A stretch of 64,000 nt of DNA from Neoscytalidium dimidiatum (GCA_037367355.1 CM074700.1:2976001-3040000); one strand, 5' to 3'. Shown: positions 36,019 to 47,406, counted from the first letter of the stretch. Program-made: numbers and translations. Notes: a model not told the origin generated them from the letters alone.

Positions 36019-39000
36019 ATGTCGACCCGCGAGCGCCGACCGTCAACCAGTGCCCCACTCTCCGATCTACAGGGCCCGATTGGCCCCGGCTTCAGCAGGC
36101 CGAAGCACAAGAGGACCGCTACTGGTTTCGGCCCTTCCGAGATCAAAGCTGTTGAGGCAGCCATTCCTGAGCCGGCAAGACAGGCGTAAGCTCCCAATTG
36201 ACCCATTGTTCCAGCAGATAAGGCTGACATGATGCTGCAGGTGGAGCAAATACGTGAGCCCCGCACTCCCCGCCATCAGGACACCACCCCCACGAAACTA
36301 CGCATGGAAGCTGATGAATATCGCTGCAGACACCCAAAGGCTTTGAGACGTCCGAGGAATTCGAGGTATGCTGATCAAGCTGCTGACTAGCCCCCTTCAT
36401 TGCTGACACTCGCGCAGAGAGAGGCCATCCGGCATATCGAGACCACCCTTGCCCGCTCCTTGTACAACTGCGATGACTTGTAAGGCCAAGAATACCAATG
36501 TATTGCATGGACTGGAGCTCATGATCCGTAGCGCTACCTATGCTGGCACTTCCCTGGCGTTCCGGGATCGTCTGATCCTCGATTGGAACAAAACGCAACA
36601 GGAGCACACCTTCGCCGATCAGAAGCGGGTGTACTGTGAGACGACCCCTGCATGGTTCGTGACGCAGATGCTGATATGCGGGTAGATCTCTCCCTGGAAT
36701 TTCTCATGGGTAGAGCACTCGACAATGCCATGCTTAACATCGGCAAGAAGGATGTGGCAAAGAGTAAGTAGATCACCATCTCCGGACTCGGCCCAACTAA
36801 CCACACCATCGCAGAGGGCCTGGAAGAGCTTGGCTTCCGCATCGAGGATGTGATCGGCCAGGAGCATGACGCTGCCCTGGGCAATGGCGGCTTGGGTCGC
36901 CTCGCAGCCTGTTTCTTGGACAGTATGGCATCGCTAAACTATCCCGCTTGGGGTTACGGTTTGCGTTACCGATACGGTATCTTCAAGCAGGAGATCGTAG
37001 ATGGTTACCAGGTCGAGGTCCCCGACTACTGGCTCGACTTCAACCCGTGGGAGTTCTGCAGGCACGACGTCACTGTCGACATCCAGTTCTATGGACATGT
37101 CCGCAAATACACGTATGGTTTTACTGTCCTTGCCCCTCATTCATAGCTAACCGGTCAATTAGCGATGAGAGCGGCAAGCAGCGGTCTGTTTGGGAAGGTG
37201 GAGAGATCGTGCAAGCCGTGGCTTATGATGTCCCAAGTAAGTAGCGCAATTACATATGAATAAGCAGACTACTGACGATAATCAGTTCCTGGCTACAACA
37301 CCACCACCACAAACAACCTCCGCCTCTGGGGCAGCAAAGCAGCTTCCGGTGAATTCGATTTTCAGAAGTTCAACTCTGGAGAATACGAGAGCTCTGTCGC
37401 CGATCAACAGAGGGCAGAGACCATTTCCGCCGTGCTGTACCCCAATGACAAGTATGTTCGACATAATCAACATTTTGATCTTAGCTAACTCTCGGGCAGC
37501 TTGGAGCGTGGCAAAGAGCTCCGATTGAAGCAGCAATACTTCTGGTGCGCCGCCTCCCTCTATGACATCGTCCGTCGCTTCAAGAAGACCAAGAGAGCCT
37601 GGAAAGACTTCCCGTCTCAAGTTGCCATTCAACTCAACGATACCCATCCGACGTTGGCTATTCCCGAACTTCAGAGAATTCTCGTTGATATCGAGGGCCT
37701 GGACTGGGATGATGCTTGGAATATTGTCAGCAAGACTTTCGGTTACACCAACCACACTGTCTTGCCTGAAGCATTGGAGAAATGGTCTGTCCCGCTCTTC
37801 CAGCATCTGCTGCCTCGTCACCTGCAGATTATCTTCGACATCAATCTGCAGTTCTTGCAGTTCGTTGAGCGCACCTTCCCTAAGGACCGCGACATGCTTG
37901 CGCGCGTTTCCGTCATTGAGGAGTCCCAGCCGAAGATGGTCCGCATGGCATACCTCGCTGTTATTGGATCCCACAAGGTCAACGGAGTCGCTGAATTGCA
38001 CTCTGATCTGATCAAGACCACCATTTTCAAGGACTTTGTTAAGATTTACGGACCTGACAAGTTCACCAATGTTACTAATGGCATCACCCCGCGTCGCTGG
38101 TTGCATCAAGCTAACCCTCGCCTTTCGGAGCTTATCGCTTCAAAACTCGGTGGCTACGAATATCTGAAGGATCTTACACTTCTGCACAAGATCGAGGCAT
38201 TCGTCGATGATGCCGAGTTCCGCAAGGAGTTCCAGGAGATCAAGTACGCCAACAAGGTTCGCCTTGCCAAGTACATTAAGGATACGACGGGTATTAGCGT
38301 CAACCCTTCATCGCTCTTTGATGTCCAAGTCAAGCGTATGCACGAATACAAGCGCCAGCAGCTGAACATCTTTGGCGTCATTCACCGTTACCTCGCCATC
38401 AAGAAGCTTTCACCTGAGCAGCGAAAGAAGCTGACACCGCGTGTGTCCATTTTCGGCGGAAAGGCTGCCCCAGGCTACTGGATGGCGAAGACCGTCATTC
38501 ACCTGATTTGTGAGGTTGGCAGAGTGGTTAACTCCGACCCCGATGTTGGCGATCTCCTCAAGGTCATCTTCTTGGAGGACTATAACGTCAGCAAGGCAGA
38601 GATCATTTGCCCTGCCTCCGACATCAGCGAGCACATCTCCACGGCCGGTACTGAGGCTAGCGGCACCAGTAACATGAAGTTCGTCTTGAACGGTGGCCTC
38701 ATCATCGGTACTTGCGACGGTGCAAACATCGAGATCACTCGTGAGATCGGCGAAAACAACATCTTCCTCTTCGGGAACTTGGCCGAAGATGTTGAAGATC
38801 TCCGCCATGCTCATGTATACGGTCAGTACAAGCTCGATCCGGAGCTCGCGACTGTGTTCGATGCCATCAAGAGCGGCACCTTCGGCGACCCCGGTCCATT
38901 TTTAGCTCTTATCAATAGCATCGTCGACCATGGGGACTACTACCTTGTCTCTGACGACTTCTCGTCTTACTGCAAGACGCACGACCTCATCGATGAGGCG

Positions 39001-39138
39001 TACCGCAACCAGGACGAGTGGCTCACCAAGGCCATTACCAGCGTCGCACGCATGGGTTTCTTCTCTAGTGACCGTTGTATCGACGAGTACGCGGAGTCGA
39101 TCTGGAATGTCGAACCTCTCGCACCACAGAAGGTCTAG
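36019..39138 (+). CDS. Glycogen phosphorylase
   Basis: Cytosolic enzyme that releases glucose-1-phosphate from glycogen. Ten exons: 36019-36185, 36241-36253, 36330-36365, 36418-36479, 36532-36635, 36686-36763, 36815-37112, 37163-37236, 37286-37451, 37500-39138. The nine introns are 48-76 bp and all lie in the first half. The product is 878 residues, the usual length. Visible blocks are [57 protein letters not shown] and [12 protein letters not shown]. The PLP lysine lies in GTSNMKF near residue 726. Near the N terminus [13 protein letters not shown] resembles the yeast site phosphorylated by PKA (Thr35 here). Exon 2 is only 13 nt. Confidence 0.97.
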
Positions 39139-39896
39139 GATATCACTTCATAAAGGGTCAACGGTTAAAAAAAAAGAAGAGGAAAAAGAGATATTGACCG
39201 GCCCAGGTCAAGGTTGGGGGCGGTTTACAATTAGAAGGCGGAAACAGCTCCCCCGGGCTTTTAGGCATGGTGGACGGGGATTTTTGGGTCCTTCTTGGAG
39301 GGTTAACGATCATTGATGATAACGATATTCCCTTCTCTTCTTGTCTTTGGTTCTGCCGTTGTGCTTTGAGAAGGTCTAGCGGACAAGAGTGTCGTAGAAC
39401 AGGCTCGAGAGTCAAGTATTTAATTATTGGTGCTGCACGGCTTTTGGATGCTCTTCGGTTGTGACGAGGTTGGTAGTCGTGCCCATGAATTGGTCAGATT
39501 ACTTCCGGGAATAATGCGCTTACATCCTGAAGGGTCCTGGAGGTTCGAGGCAAATGAGCATCGGTAGGGAGGTTCCTGCAAGTTGACTGGATGGTAAAAG
39601 TATGCAGACTACTGCAGAGTTACGGCAGATTATTTGCTTGTTTGTTCACCGAGACTCTGCTCACGATTGACTAATGGAACAGTGTCAAACGCCCACACAT
39701 TGTTTGACGGCTCACCGTCACGCTAATCCATCCTACACTTCTTACAAGAAAAGAACATGATTCCTCTCGAATTCCTCTCTTCGCACTTCTCACTCCTTAA
39801 CGCCTTCGCTTTCCTTCTCAAAGCAACACAGACAGCACCAAGGCAAGCGGCTCCCCCAAAGCCAAAACGTCCTTCCCCCTTCCCCGTCCCTTCCAC
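39139..39896. other. Convergent 3' ends: glycogen phosphorylase and amidohydrolase
   Basis: About 760 bp between two 3' ends. An A-rich patch lies at 39166-39187 just after the phosphorylase stop. No gene is seen. Confidence 0.6.
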
Positions 39897-41669
39897 TCAA
39901 GCGCCGCCCTTCTTCCCATCAAACACCTTCCGGCCCTCGAACCACGTCTCGACCACCCGGCCGTCCGCGACGCCCCGCCTCATCTCCTCCCACCCCTCCC
40001 AACCCAGCACGACGAAGTCCGCGCTCAGCCCGGGCGCCAGCCGCCCGGCCAGCCCGTCCCCGTAGCAGCTCCACGCGGCGCCCGCCGTCTGGGCCGCCAC
40101 CACCGTCGCCAGCCCCAGCCGGAAGTCCTCGTTGACGGCGGCGACGGCGCAGGCGCGGTCGCGCGCGCTGCGCCGCGTCGTGGCCGTGTGCCAGCCGCCC
40201 CACACGGCGTGCGGCGCGGTCGGCGCGTCCGACCCCAGCGCCAGCGCGGCGCCGCGCGCGACGAGGTCGGCGTACGCGAAGGCGCGGCCGCAGCGGCGCG
40301 CGCCCAGCAGCGACGGCCACGCGCGCAGGATCGCCGGGTCGGCGTGGCCCGGCTGGACGGAGGCGGTGATGCCGAGCGCGCCGAGGCGGGCGGCGTCGCG
40401 CGCGGAGCAGAGCTCGAGGTGCTCGATGCGCGGGCGGCGGAGCGGCGTCTTGCCCGTGCGGGAGGCGGCTTCGAGGGCGTCGATGGCGGTGGTGATGGCG
40501 GCGTCCTGTGAGGATGAGGCGTTGGTAATAATTTTTTTTTTTTTTTTTTTAGAAGTGAGAAGGAAGAGGGGGGGGGGGGTTGAGGGTGGACTTACGCCGA
40601 TGGCGTGGAGTGCGATTTGCAGACCTGCGGCGGCGGCGCGCTGGACGACGGGGAGGAGGGCCTCGAGGGACCAGATGGTCGGGCAGTCGACGTTGTTGTT
40701 GGAGTAGGGCTCGGTCAGCGCGGCGGTGCAGGCGTCGATGACGCCGTCGCAGATGACCTTGATGCCGGTGATGCGGCAGGCGGGCGAGGTGGCGAGGTTG
40801 AACTGCCTCTGCAACTCGGCGGCCCGGTCGACCTGCGCGACGTTCTCGGCCTCCGTGTCCTTCGGGCTGATCAGCCAGTGCGCGGCCACGCGGACGGGCG
40901 GCGGCGGGAGCCCGTTGTCCTTGCGTTGCCGGAGGAGGGCTTGCAGCGCCTCCCACGCCGTCTCGTCCATGGCCATCTCGACCACGCCCGTGTACCCGGC
41001 CGCGCTGTACTCGGCGAAGGCGGCTTCGAGCCGCTCGATGCGCTCGGGCAGCGTGGCCACGCGGGCCACGTGCGGCCAGACGAGGTTGATGTTGGCGGCT
41101 TCGGAGAGCAGGCCCGTCGGCTTGCCCGTCTCGTCGCGCGCGATGGTGCCGCCGGGCACCTCGGGGTGGTGCTCGTCGACGCCCATCTCGGCGAGCGCGG
41201 CGCTGTTGCACCAGGTCGAGTGCAGGTCCTTGGCGTTGATGTAGATGGGCCGCGGGTCCAGGTCGTCCAGCATGCTGGCCAGCGCCCGGCCGTCCGTCAT
41301 CGAGTGCATCCACCCGCCGCCGAAGAGGCGCTGGGCGGTCGGGTGCGCGGCCGCCCAGGCGCGGATGGTCGAGCGGATGTCGTCGAGGTTCTTGCACGAG
41401 TCGAGGGACGCGGCCGTGAGGGATTGCCCCATCAGCATCAGGTGCATGTGCCCGTCCACGAAGCCGGGCACTACGATTCGGCCGCCGACGTCCTGGGCCG
41501 TGGCGCCGGCGGAGAGGGCCTGCTGGACGGCTGGGTCGTTGGAGGTCCCGACGAAGGTGATCTTGCTGCCCGTCGTGATCATGCATTCGGCGAAGGACGG
41601 GTTCTCGGGCTGCTTGGTCCCGCCTGTGGCCGTGAAGAAACGGCCATTTTGGAAGACGGTGGTGGTCAT
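39897..41669 (-). CDS. Amidohydrolase, YtcJ-like metal-dependent hydrolase
   Basis: Predicted zinc- or iron-dependent hydrolase of the amidohydrolase superfamily; substrate unknown. Exons 41669-40596 and 40505-39897, with a 90-bp intron (40595-40506, GTAAGT..ACAG), give 560 residues. Metal-ligand motifs are GFVDGHMHL, the histidine in LQIALHAIG interrupted by the intron before DAAI, RIEHLELC and LGSDAPTAPH. The middle part DLHSTWCNSAAL and TGLLSEAA are typical of the YtcJ group. No signal peptide is seen. The intron is divisible by three and has no stop, so an unspliced reading gives an extra 30-residue lysine-rich insertion between HAIG and DAA. The family motif HAIGD argues for removal. Confidence 0.88.
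   Translation of the reverse strand: MTTTVFQNGRFFTATGGTKQPENPSFAECMITTGSKITFVGTSNDPAVQQALSAGATAQDVGGRIVVPGFVDGHMHLMLMGQSLTAASLDSCKNLDDIRSTIRAWAAAHPTAQRLFGGGWMHSMTDGRALASMLDDLDPRPIYINAKDLHSTWCNSAALAEMGVDEHHPEVPGGTIARDETGKPTGLLSEAANINLVWPHVARVATLPERIERLEAAFAEYSAAGYTGVVEMAMDETAWEALQALLRQRKDNGLPPPPVRVAAHWLISPKDTEAENVAQVDRAAELQRQFNLATSPACRITGIKVICDGVIDACTAALTEPYSNNNVDCPTIWSLEALLPVVQRAAAAGLQIALHAIGVSPPSTPPPLFLLTSKKKKKKIITNASSSQDAAITTAIDALEAASRTGKTPLRRPRIEHLELCSARDAARLGALGITASVQPGHADPAILRAWPSLLGARRCGRAFAYADLVARGAALALGSDAPTAPHAVWGGWHTATTRRSARDRACAVAAVNEDFRLGLATVVAAQTAGAAWSCYGDGLAGRLAPGLSADFVVLGWEGWEEMRRGVADGRVVETWFEGRKVFDGKKGGA
40532..40579. repeat. T19 and G12 homopolymer runs inside an intron
   Basis: T run at 40532-40550 and G run at 40568-40579 on the + strand, both within the amidohydrolase intron. 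Run lengths this size vary easily in sequencing and replication, so the exact intron length may be off. Confidence 0.9.
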
Positions 41670-42642
41670 GCGGGGCTGGTGGATGTGAGACTAGTAACCG
41701 TGGTGAGTATGCGTGACTGGTTTTAAATAAGATAATCAAGGTAAAGCTGAAGCGTGGGACTTCTATGAGATTGGACAGGCGTGATTGGGACAGAAATTGT
41801 AATGGTTTGCTTTCGGATAATGGCTTCAACTCCGCGTACATACTCACCTGAGTTTGCTATCCGATCTTTTTCACGCCGACCTGGTATGCCCTTTCCTGTC
41901 TGAAAAGAGGCTTGTACAAGGTTCAATGTGCCTAAGAGCCTGTGTAGAAAATGTTTTTAAGCTTGCCGTGATTTGAAAAGAGAGCGGGGCGGTGCGAAGG
42001 TGGAGCGGAGTTTATAGTGGGCTGCGAAGTCGGATGGACTTTCCAAGGGCAGACTAGCCTGAATTGGGGGGTCCCCGCTATGCCAAGCGCTATATGTACG
42101 GAGTAAGCCCTCTTCCGAAGCATATTCTGTATTGCCTTGCTCTTTAGATACTTCTGTTACCCAAGTCTGATGGTACGGGTTCCCATGATTGTGTCGAGAT
42201 CAGATTGTATGTAGATCCCGTGTGTGTTTATCTTCTCGAACTGCCCGTACTCTCCCTCAGCTACTAAGAGGTGCACTTTACGCAACGATTTCTAGGGTAA
42301 GGACGCATTGTCTCTAAATTTTCGTTGCGTATCAAGTCGTTGTTCGTCTGTAGATCCGTCATAGCTCATGGCAGGTCCGTGGCAAGGAGGTGCTTCCATA
42401 TGCCTAAGTTGTATAGATAAGGCCGCCAATTTGCAGACGAGCTATCCGATCATGTTGAAATGAGAGCTTGTGCCTCCAGTTATAGACTGTATGAGTGCAG
42501 GTCCGGTTGAAGCAGTGATGCAGGTAGAAGCAGAATGATTACTCTATTATTCGTCCTCATAACAACCTTGGAGTTCGTCTATCCAACATTCAATGAAAGA
42601 CATCGCTCTACAAAAGTTGAAAGGTGGAAACTCACATGATAT
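41670..42642. other. Intergenic: amidohydrolase promoter and MFS 3' flank
   Basis: About 970 bp, more AT-rich than its neighbours, with no supported gene. A TATTTAAA-like element on the minus strand at 41721-41728, about 55 bp upstream of the amidohydrolase ATG, is a possible core promoter. Confidence 0.55.
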
Positions 42643-44377
42643 TTACAGAGTCGACTCTCTCGAAAACGTTCCTCTTGCTCTAATCCTCTTCCCAAAAACG
42701 AAGAAAAGGTAGGGGATGGGTATCAGCGCGATGGCGAAGAAACCGAAAATGCTGATTCCCCAGCCAACACCGAGGTTATGGAGCATCGGGGTGATGAAAA
42801 GTGGGAAAGCGCCGGCAAAACAGCTCCGAAGGAACGTGTTTGCCGCAATTGCAGAGGCGCCGTACTGTTTGAACGTATCGATAAGGTAGTTGAGTGCCGC
42901 TTGAAAGATGGTGAAGAAACCTACACCGACGCTTGTAGCGCCGATGACTGGGGCAATCCAGTGCACGTCTGCGCTGCCAGTCCATGCAAAGATGAAGAGC
43001 CCGCCGGCGAAAAAGACGGAGCCGAACATCATGGGCGGTAGTCGTGCTTCTGGGACCGCCTTTCCTCCGTTTTCTTGAAGCCTCTTGAAGTAGTATTTCT
43101 GGTTGAGGACGTTTGCGCAAGCTCCGAACAGGATGCCAACCAGGAGAGCCAGGAAGGGAAGTGCGCCGACGACTTGATTCCAGCCGCGGTCCTCCTGGAA
43201 CACAACCGGGAACGCGGCGAGCTGAGCATAGAGGATACCGTAGACAAAGGACGCATAAAGCGCAACGAGGAAGCAAATAGGTGTGAATAAGAGCTGAAAA
43301 GGCCTAACCAGGTATTTTCGGGAGAGCTCTTTGAGGCTGACGTCCCATTCCTCATGCCTCGCATGCAAAGCCCAGTTTCCGGTCTGGTGGCGGAGGCGGC
43401 GAGCCTTGTAGACGAGTAGCTTTGGCGGATAAGACTCGTCAAGGAAAATAAGGTCAAGCACGAGAATAAACAATTGGAACATTCCGGTTATCTGGTCACA
43501 TATTAGCTAGTGCTGTAGCAAGCGGTCTTTGGTAACTCACATATTCTGTCCATCGCCATCCATGACGGCTGTTTTGTACGACAGCGCCACCGACGATTGG
43601 ACCTAGTGTCGGTCCGCCGACCACCGCCATTGCGTAGCCAACAATAGCAACACCCCGTTCCTTTGCGGACCAGATGTCGCCAAGGACCCCGCCGGTATTG
43701 GTCACAGGAGCACTGCCGAAGACACCAGCAAAGAAACGAGTGATCATCACGGTTTGGATATCCTTAGCTGTTGCGGTGCCGAAAGCAAAGATGGCGGCGA
43801 TGAAATAAGGGGCCAAGACAGCAGGCTTGCGACCATAAACTTCGGAGAGCGGAGCCCAAAGCAATGGGCCAATGCCAAAGCCGAAGAGTAATAGCGAGGT
43901 GCCGAGAGTGCTGACAGTGGTGCCGACGTTGAACTCTTCAGCGATCTGTTTGGTGCCGGCGCTGTAGACGCTGCTGGCGAAGGTGGCGCCCATGGTGGTG
44001 AAGCCATAGAGCACAGTAGTCATGACTTTCTTGTTGACGTCCCAGTTCAGAGGTCTGTACGGGTCATCGGGGCCATCGAAGTCCACGATCACATCCTCAC
44101 TGGTCTTGGCGTGGGCCAGAGGGTGGGAGAAGGGCCCAATGGGTCGCCTGGAGCGGACGGTGGAGAGCACGGATTGGGCTCGTGACTGGGTGCGCTCGGC
44201 GAAGGATGGACGTGAACTAACTGGACGAATGGTCTCCGTCTTCTCCAGCGCCGGTGATACACCGGGAATAGGGATCTGTCGCGAGGCATTGGTGGCGGCC
44301 GAGGCAGAGTCACTGGCTGCGGATGTTGTGGAGGCATCGTCTTGCCGGAGGTCTTTTGGGTTGTCACGCTGGGCCAT
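42643..44377 (-). CDS. Major facilitator superfamily transporter, drug:H+ antiporter (DHA1-type)
   Basis: Plasma-membrane proton antiporter of small toxic molecules or metabolites. Two exons (44377-43541, 43491-42643) and a 49-bp intron give 561 residues with about 12 hydrophobic spans. A Ser/Ala-rich cytosolic N terminus (about 100 residues) precedes DDPYRPLNWDVNKKV, typical of fungal DHA1 pumps. The family blocks PLLWAPLSEVYGRKPA and ITRFFAGVFGSAPVTNTGG are present, and a large loop follows span 6. The intron falls at RWTEY/ITGMFQ. It is transcribed divergently from the thiolase gene. The substrate cannot be told. Confidence 0.9.
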
Positions 44378-45609
44378 GTCGTGGGTATTCGCGCCGCTTC
44401 CGGGGCTTTAGGGAGAGCAGAGGATCGGTTGGCTTGCCTGGGACGATCATGGCCGAATCCCCTGTGGCAGTATTATAGGCGGTGGGAGAAGTGGGCTTTT
44501 CGCGGATAGTGCGAGTGGCCATGACGTTATCTCCGGGCAGAGCAACGCAACAACGAGGCCGAGGACGAGGGCGAGCAGCCACACAAGTGAAGGGCCCGAG
44601 TGCGTAGCCACGCTAGCGCCACGAGAACGGCAGGATTCACCCCCATCTCGCGCTGCGGAGGCCTAAGGCCGAGCGTACGAGCCGCTCTTCCCGCGAGCCG
44701 CTTTTCCCGCGAGCCGCACTGCAGCATGGGCGCGAGCCGCAGGCCATGAGCCTGTGGCCAACCAGACTACCAGCGGACAGCGACATCGGCCAGAAGGTAG
44801 GCTGGCGAGGGACCGGCGCGAAAGAACATCGGGATCGTCAGAATCTCCGTCGTGGCATCCGCAGCGAGCCGCACACGCGACTGGAAAAGACTCAGACCAG
44901 CGGCCGCTCGTTCTCCGCGACAAGTGAGACAAGAAGGCGGCATGCGGACCACAAGCCGATGATGCTGGCGTCAAAAGAGACACGACGCTCGTTTTCAGAA
45001 AAGATAAAAGAGAGGCAGAGAGCTTGGTGTTGAGAATTTAGGTTAATGGAGATAGAAGCACGGACACCAGCCAATCTGGGAAGGACTTGAGAGTATAAAC
45101 ACCTTACCGGTCCTATCGTAGCTGTAATACCCTAGCTGAAGGTTTGCAAGCTGGCAGTCGGCGGGCCGAGTACAAACGAGTGTCGTTCCGCCGACGCTGG
45201 GCGTGGCGCATGGTTGGCCATTGTGGGACCATGCAGGCTACGGCTGTGTCTCCGGGCGCGCCCGCGAAAGCAACGCGAGCACGCAACAACGTCTAATTGA
45301 GTTGACAACGTAGCCGCAGACAACACACTTCCGCAACTCCATGAACAGCCGCCCACCCCTCTTCGCGATGCTGGCTGCAGACGCGCCCCAGCGGTGGGGC
45401 TGGTTGATGACCGATCGGGATGAAACCGGCAAGTAGCAGTGACTGCCGGCAGCCCCGAGGTCGATCGACGGAGCCTCGGCCCAGCTGCCCCAGACGCCAG
45501 CGCGCCTCCGATAAATCGCCATCTCTCCGCCTCCGCTTTCTCCACCACCGCGCCCCCAGAGCCCCGAGTCCCTGGCATAGACGTTGATTTTGACACTGCA
45601 TTGCCCGCC
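44378..45609. other. Divergent promoter: MFS transporter and 3-ketoacyl-CoA thiolase
   Basis: 1.2 kb between start codons, no gene seen. It contains the inverted CCGAGG/CCTCGG pair near the thiolase side. Confidence 0.6.
45455..45479. promoter_or_regulatory. Inverted pair of fatty-acid response motifs (CCGAGG and CCTCGG)
   Basis: CCGAGG at 45455-45460 and its reverse complement CCTCGG at 45474-45479 are 13 bp apart and 130-155 bp before the thiolase ATG. CCTCGG is the core bound by FarA/FarB in Aspergillus nidulans and related CTF1 regulators, which induce beta-oxidation genes on fatty acids. The downstream gene is a beta-oxidation gene, which supports the call. Confidence 0.62.
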
Positions 45610-46972
45610 ATGGCCACCGACAGACTCAAGTCCATCGTCTCCCACATCACTCCTTCTAAGAGTGGCCTTGCGCAGATGTGAGTTGCAGAGAACTAGCGGC
45701 TTCTCCGCAATTGCTGATCCGCTTCATGCAGCACCCAGAAGCACCCCGACGATGTGGTCATTACCCTTGCCATCCGCACTCCCTTGTGCAAGGGCAAGAA
45801 GGGCGGACTGAAGGACACCCCTCTGGACGGGATCATGCTCAAGATGCTTGAGCAGGTCATTGCGAAGTCCAGCCTAGACCCTGCTCTGGTCGAGGACATC
45901 TGCGTGGGCAATGTACAGCACCCGACCCCCTTGTTGACCTACTCCCGTTAATCTCTACTCTCTGCAGGTCAGCGATGCCAAAGCCGCCTACTACGTTCGC
46001 GCCGCCTTGCTCGGTGCCGGCTTCCCCAACACTACCGCCGGCTCGTCGGTGAACCGTTTCTGCAGCTCCGGTTTGAAGGCTGTTCAGGACATTGCCAACC
46101 AGATTGCGTCGGGCTCTATTGAGATTGGTGTGGCTATGGGTGCTGAGTCGATGACGGCTGGTGGCGACCGCCTGGAGCGTCCCTTCTGGCACGAGATCCT
46201 GAAGAACCAGGAGGCAGCCGATTGCATGCAGCCCATGGGCCAGACGTCGGAGAACGTGGGCAAGGACTTCAACATCTCGCGCGAGGAACAGGACCGCTAC
46301 GCGGCTGAGTCGTATAGGAGAGCTGAGGTCGCGCAGAAGGCTGGCTTGTTCGATGATGAGATCGCTCCGATCACCGTCACTGTCAAGGACCCCAAGACCG
46401 GCGAGGAGAAGCGCGTTACCCTGTCCAAGGATGAGGGCCCCCGCTACGGCACCACCTTCGAGTCCCTGCAGAAGATCAAGCCAGCCTTCTTGCCACACGG
46501 CGACCGCAGCCACGCTGGCAACTCCAGCCAGGTCACGGATGGCGCAGCTGCTGTTATCCTCATGAAGCGTTCCAGGGCCGAGCAGCTCGGCCAGCCCATC
46601 CTTGGCAAGTACGTGGCAGCCACGGTCGCGGGCCTGGCACCCCGCATCATGGGTATCGGTCCTTCGATCGCCATCCCCAAACTGTTGAACAAGCTCAACA
46701 TCACGCTCGACGACGTCGACGTCATCGAAATCAACGAGGCTTTCGCTTCCATGGCAGTATACTGCAAGGACACGCTGAAGATCCCATACGAGAAGATGAA
46801 CCCGAGGGGCGGTGCGATTGCGCTGGGCCACCCGCTAGGCTGCACCGGAACGAGGCAGATTGTAACTGGCCTTAGCGAGTGTAGGCGGCAAAAGAAGAAG
46901 ATCCTCCTGACGAGTATGTGTATCGGAACGGGCATGGGCATGGCTGGTCTTTTTGTCAACGAGCAACTGTAA
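45610..46972 (+). CDS. 3-ketoacyl-CoA thiolase, peroxisomal
   Basis: Last step of beta-oxidation: cleaves 3-ketoacyl-CoA to acetyl-CoA and a shortened acyl-CoA. Three exons (45610-45677, 45732-45912, 45968-46972), introns of 54 and 55 bp, 417 residues. The nucleophile cysteine is in NRFCSSGLKAV (about residue 113), the histidine in GGAIALGHPLGCTG and the second cysteine in CIGTGMGMA. The N terminus carries RLKSIVSHI at residues 5-13, a near match to the PTS2 peroxisome signal with Ile instead of Leu or Ala at the end. There is no C-terminal SKL-type signal (ends NEQL). The PTS2 type and the NEAFA block favour thiolase I over acetoacetyl-CoA thiolase. Confidence 0.93.
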
Positions 46973-47406
46973 ACAATGACCTGGAGGATTCCTCTGTGTG
47001 TTTTTCCTTTGATGCGACTAGTTTCTGTGTAGCAATAAAATGTGAACAGTTACTTCTTCATGGTACTGAGCGTCATCATGATTGGTCTTGGTGTGCAGGG
47101 GCTGGATGCGGCGGCTCAACCTGCAGCTCGACTAGCGCGGGCCAAGCTGCCAGCAGCCATCAGCCAGCAGCTCCGGGTGTTCCCCGCAGTGGGCGGCTTC
47201 GTGTGGCGGTGCTCGGTGGGCTCGAGCGCGGCCGATAACCAAGCTGCTCCCATCTCGGGAACGGTGACGGCAGCTCAACGCCGTTGCCTTCCATCTTCAG
47301 TCCTGACCAGTTCTCTTCCTCTTTATCTGCCTCCTAGCCCCTCCTTTCGATCCTCACTGTCCAGGAGGCCCGTCGTAACGCATAGCATATCCACTGCCAG
47401 CCAACC
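46973..47406. other. Intergenic: thiolase 3' flank and promoter of the anchored acidic protein
   Basis: 434 bp with the thiolase poly(A) signal at its left and a C-rich leader at its right. An open frame crosses it but has no family match. Confidence 0.6.
47034..47039 (+). terminator. AATAAA poly(A) signal of the thiolase gene
   Basis: AATAAA 62 bp after the thiolase stop codon on the coding strand. The position fits a fungal 3' end. Confidence 0.6.

Noticed and set aside
40605..41726. 373-codon frame antisense to the amidohydrolase
   Set aside because: Same shadow effect; the minus strand carries all metal-site motifs.
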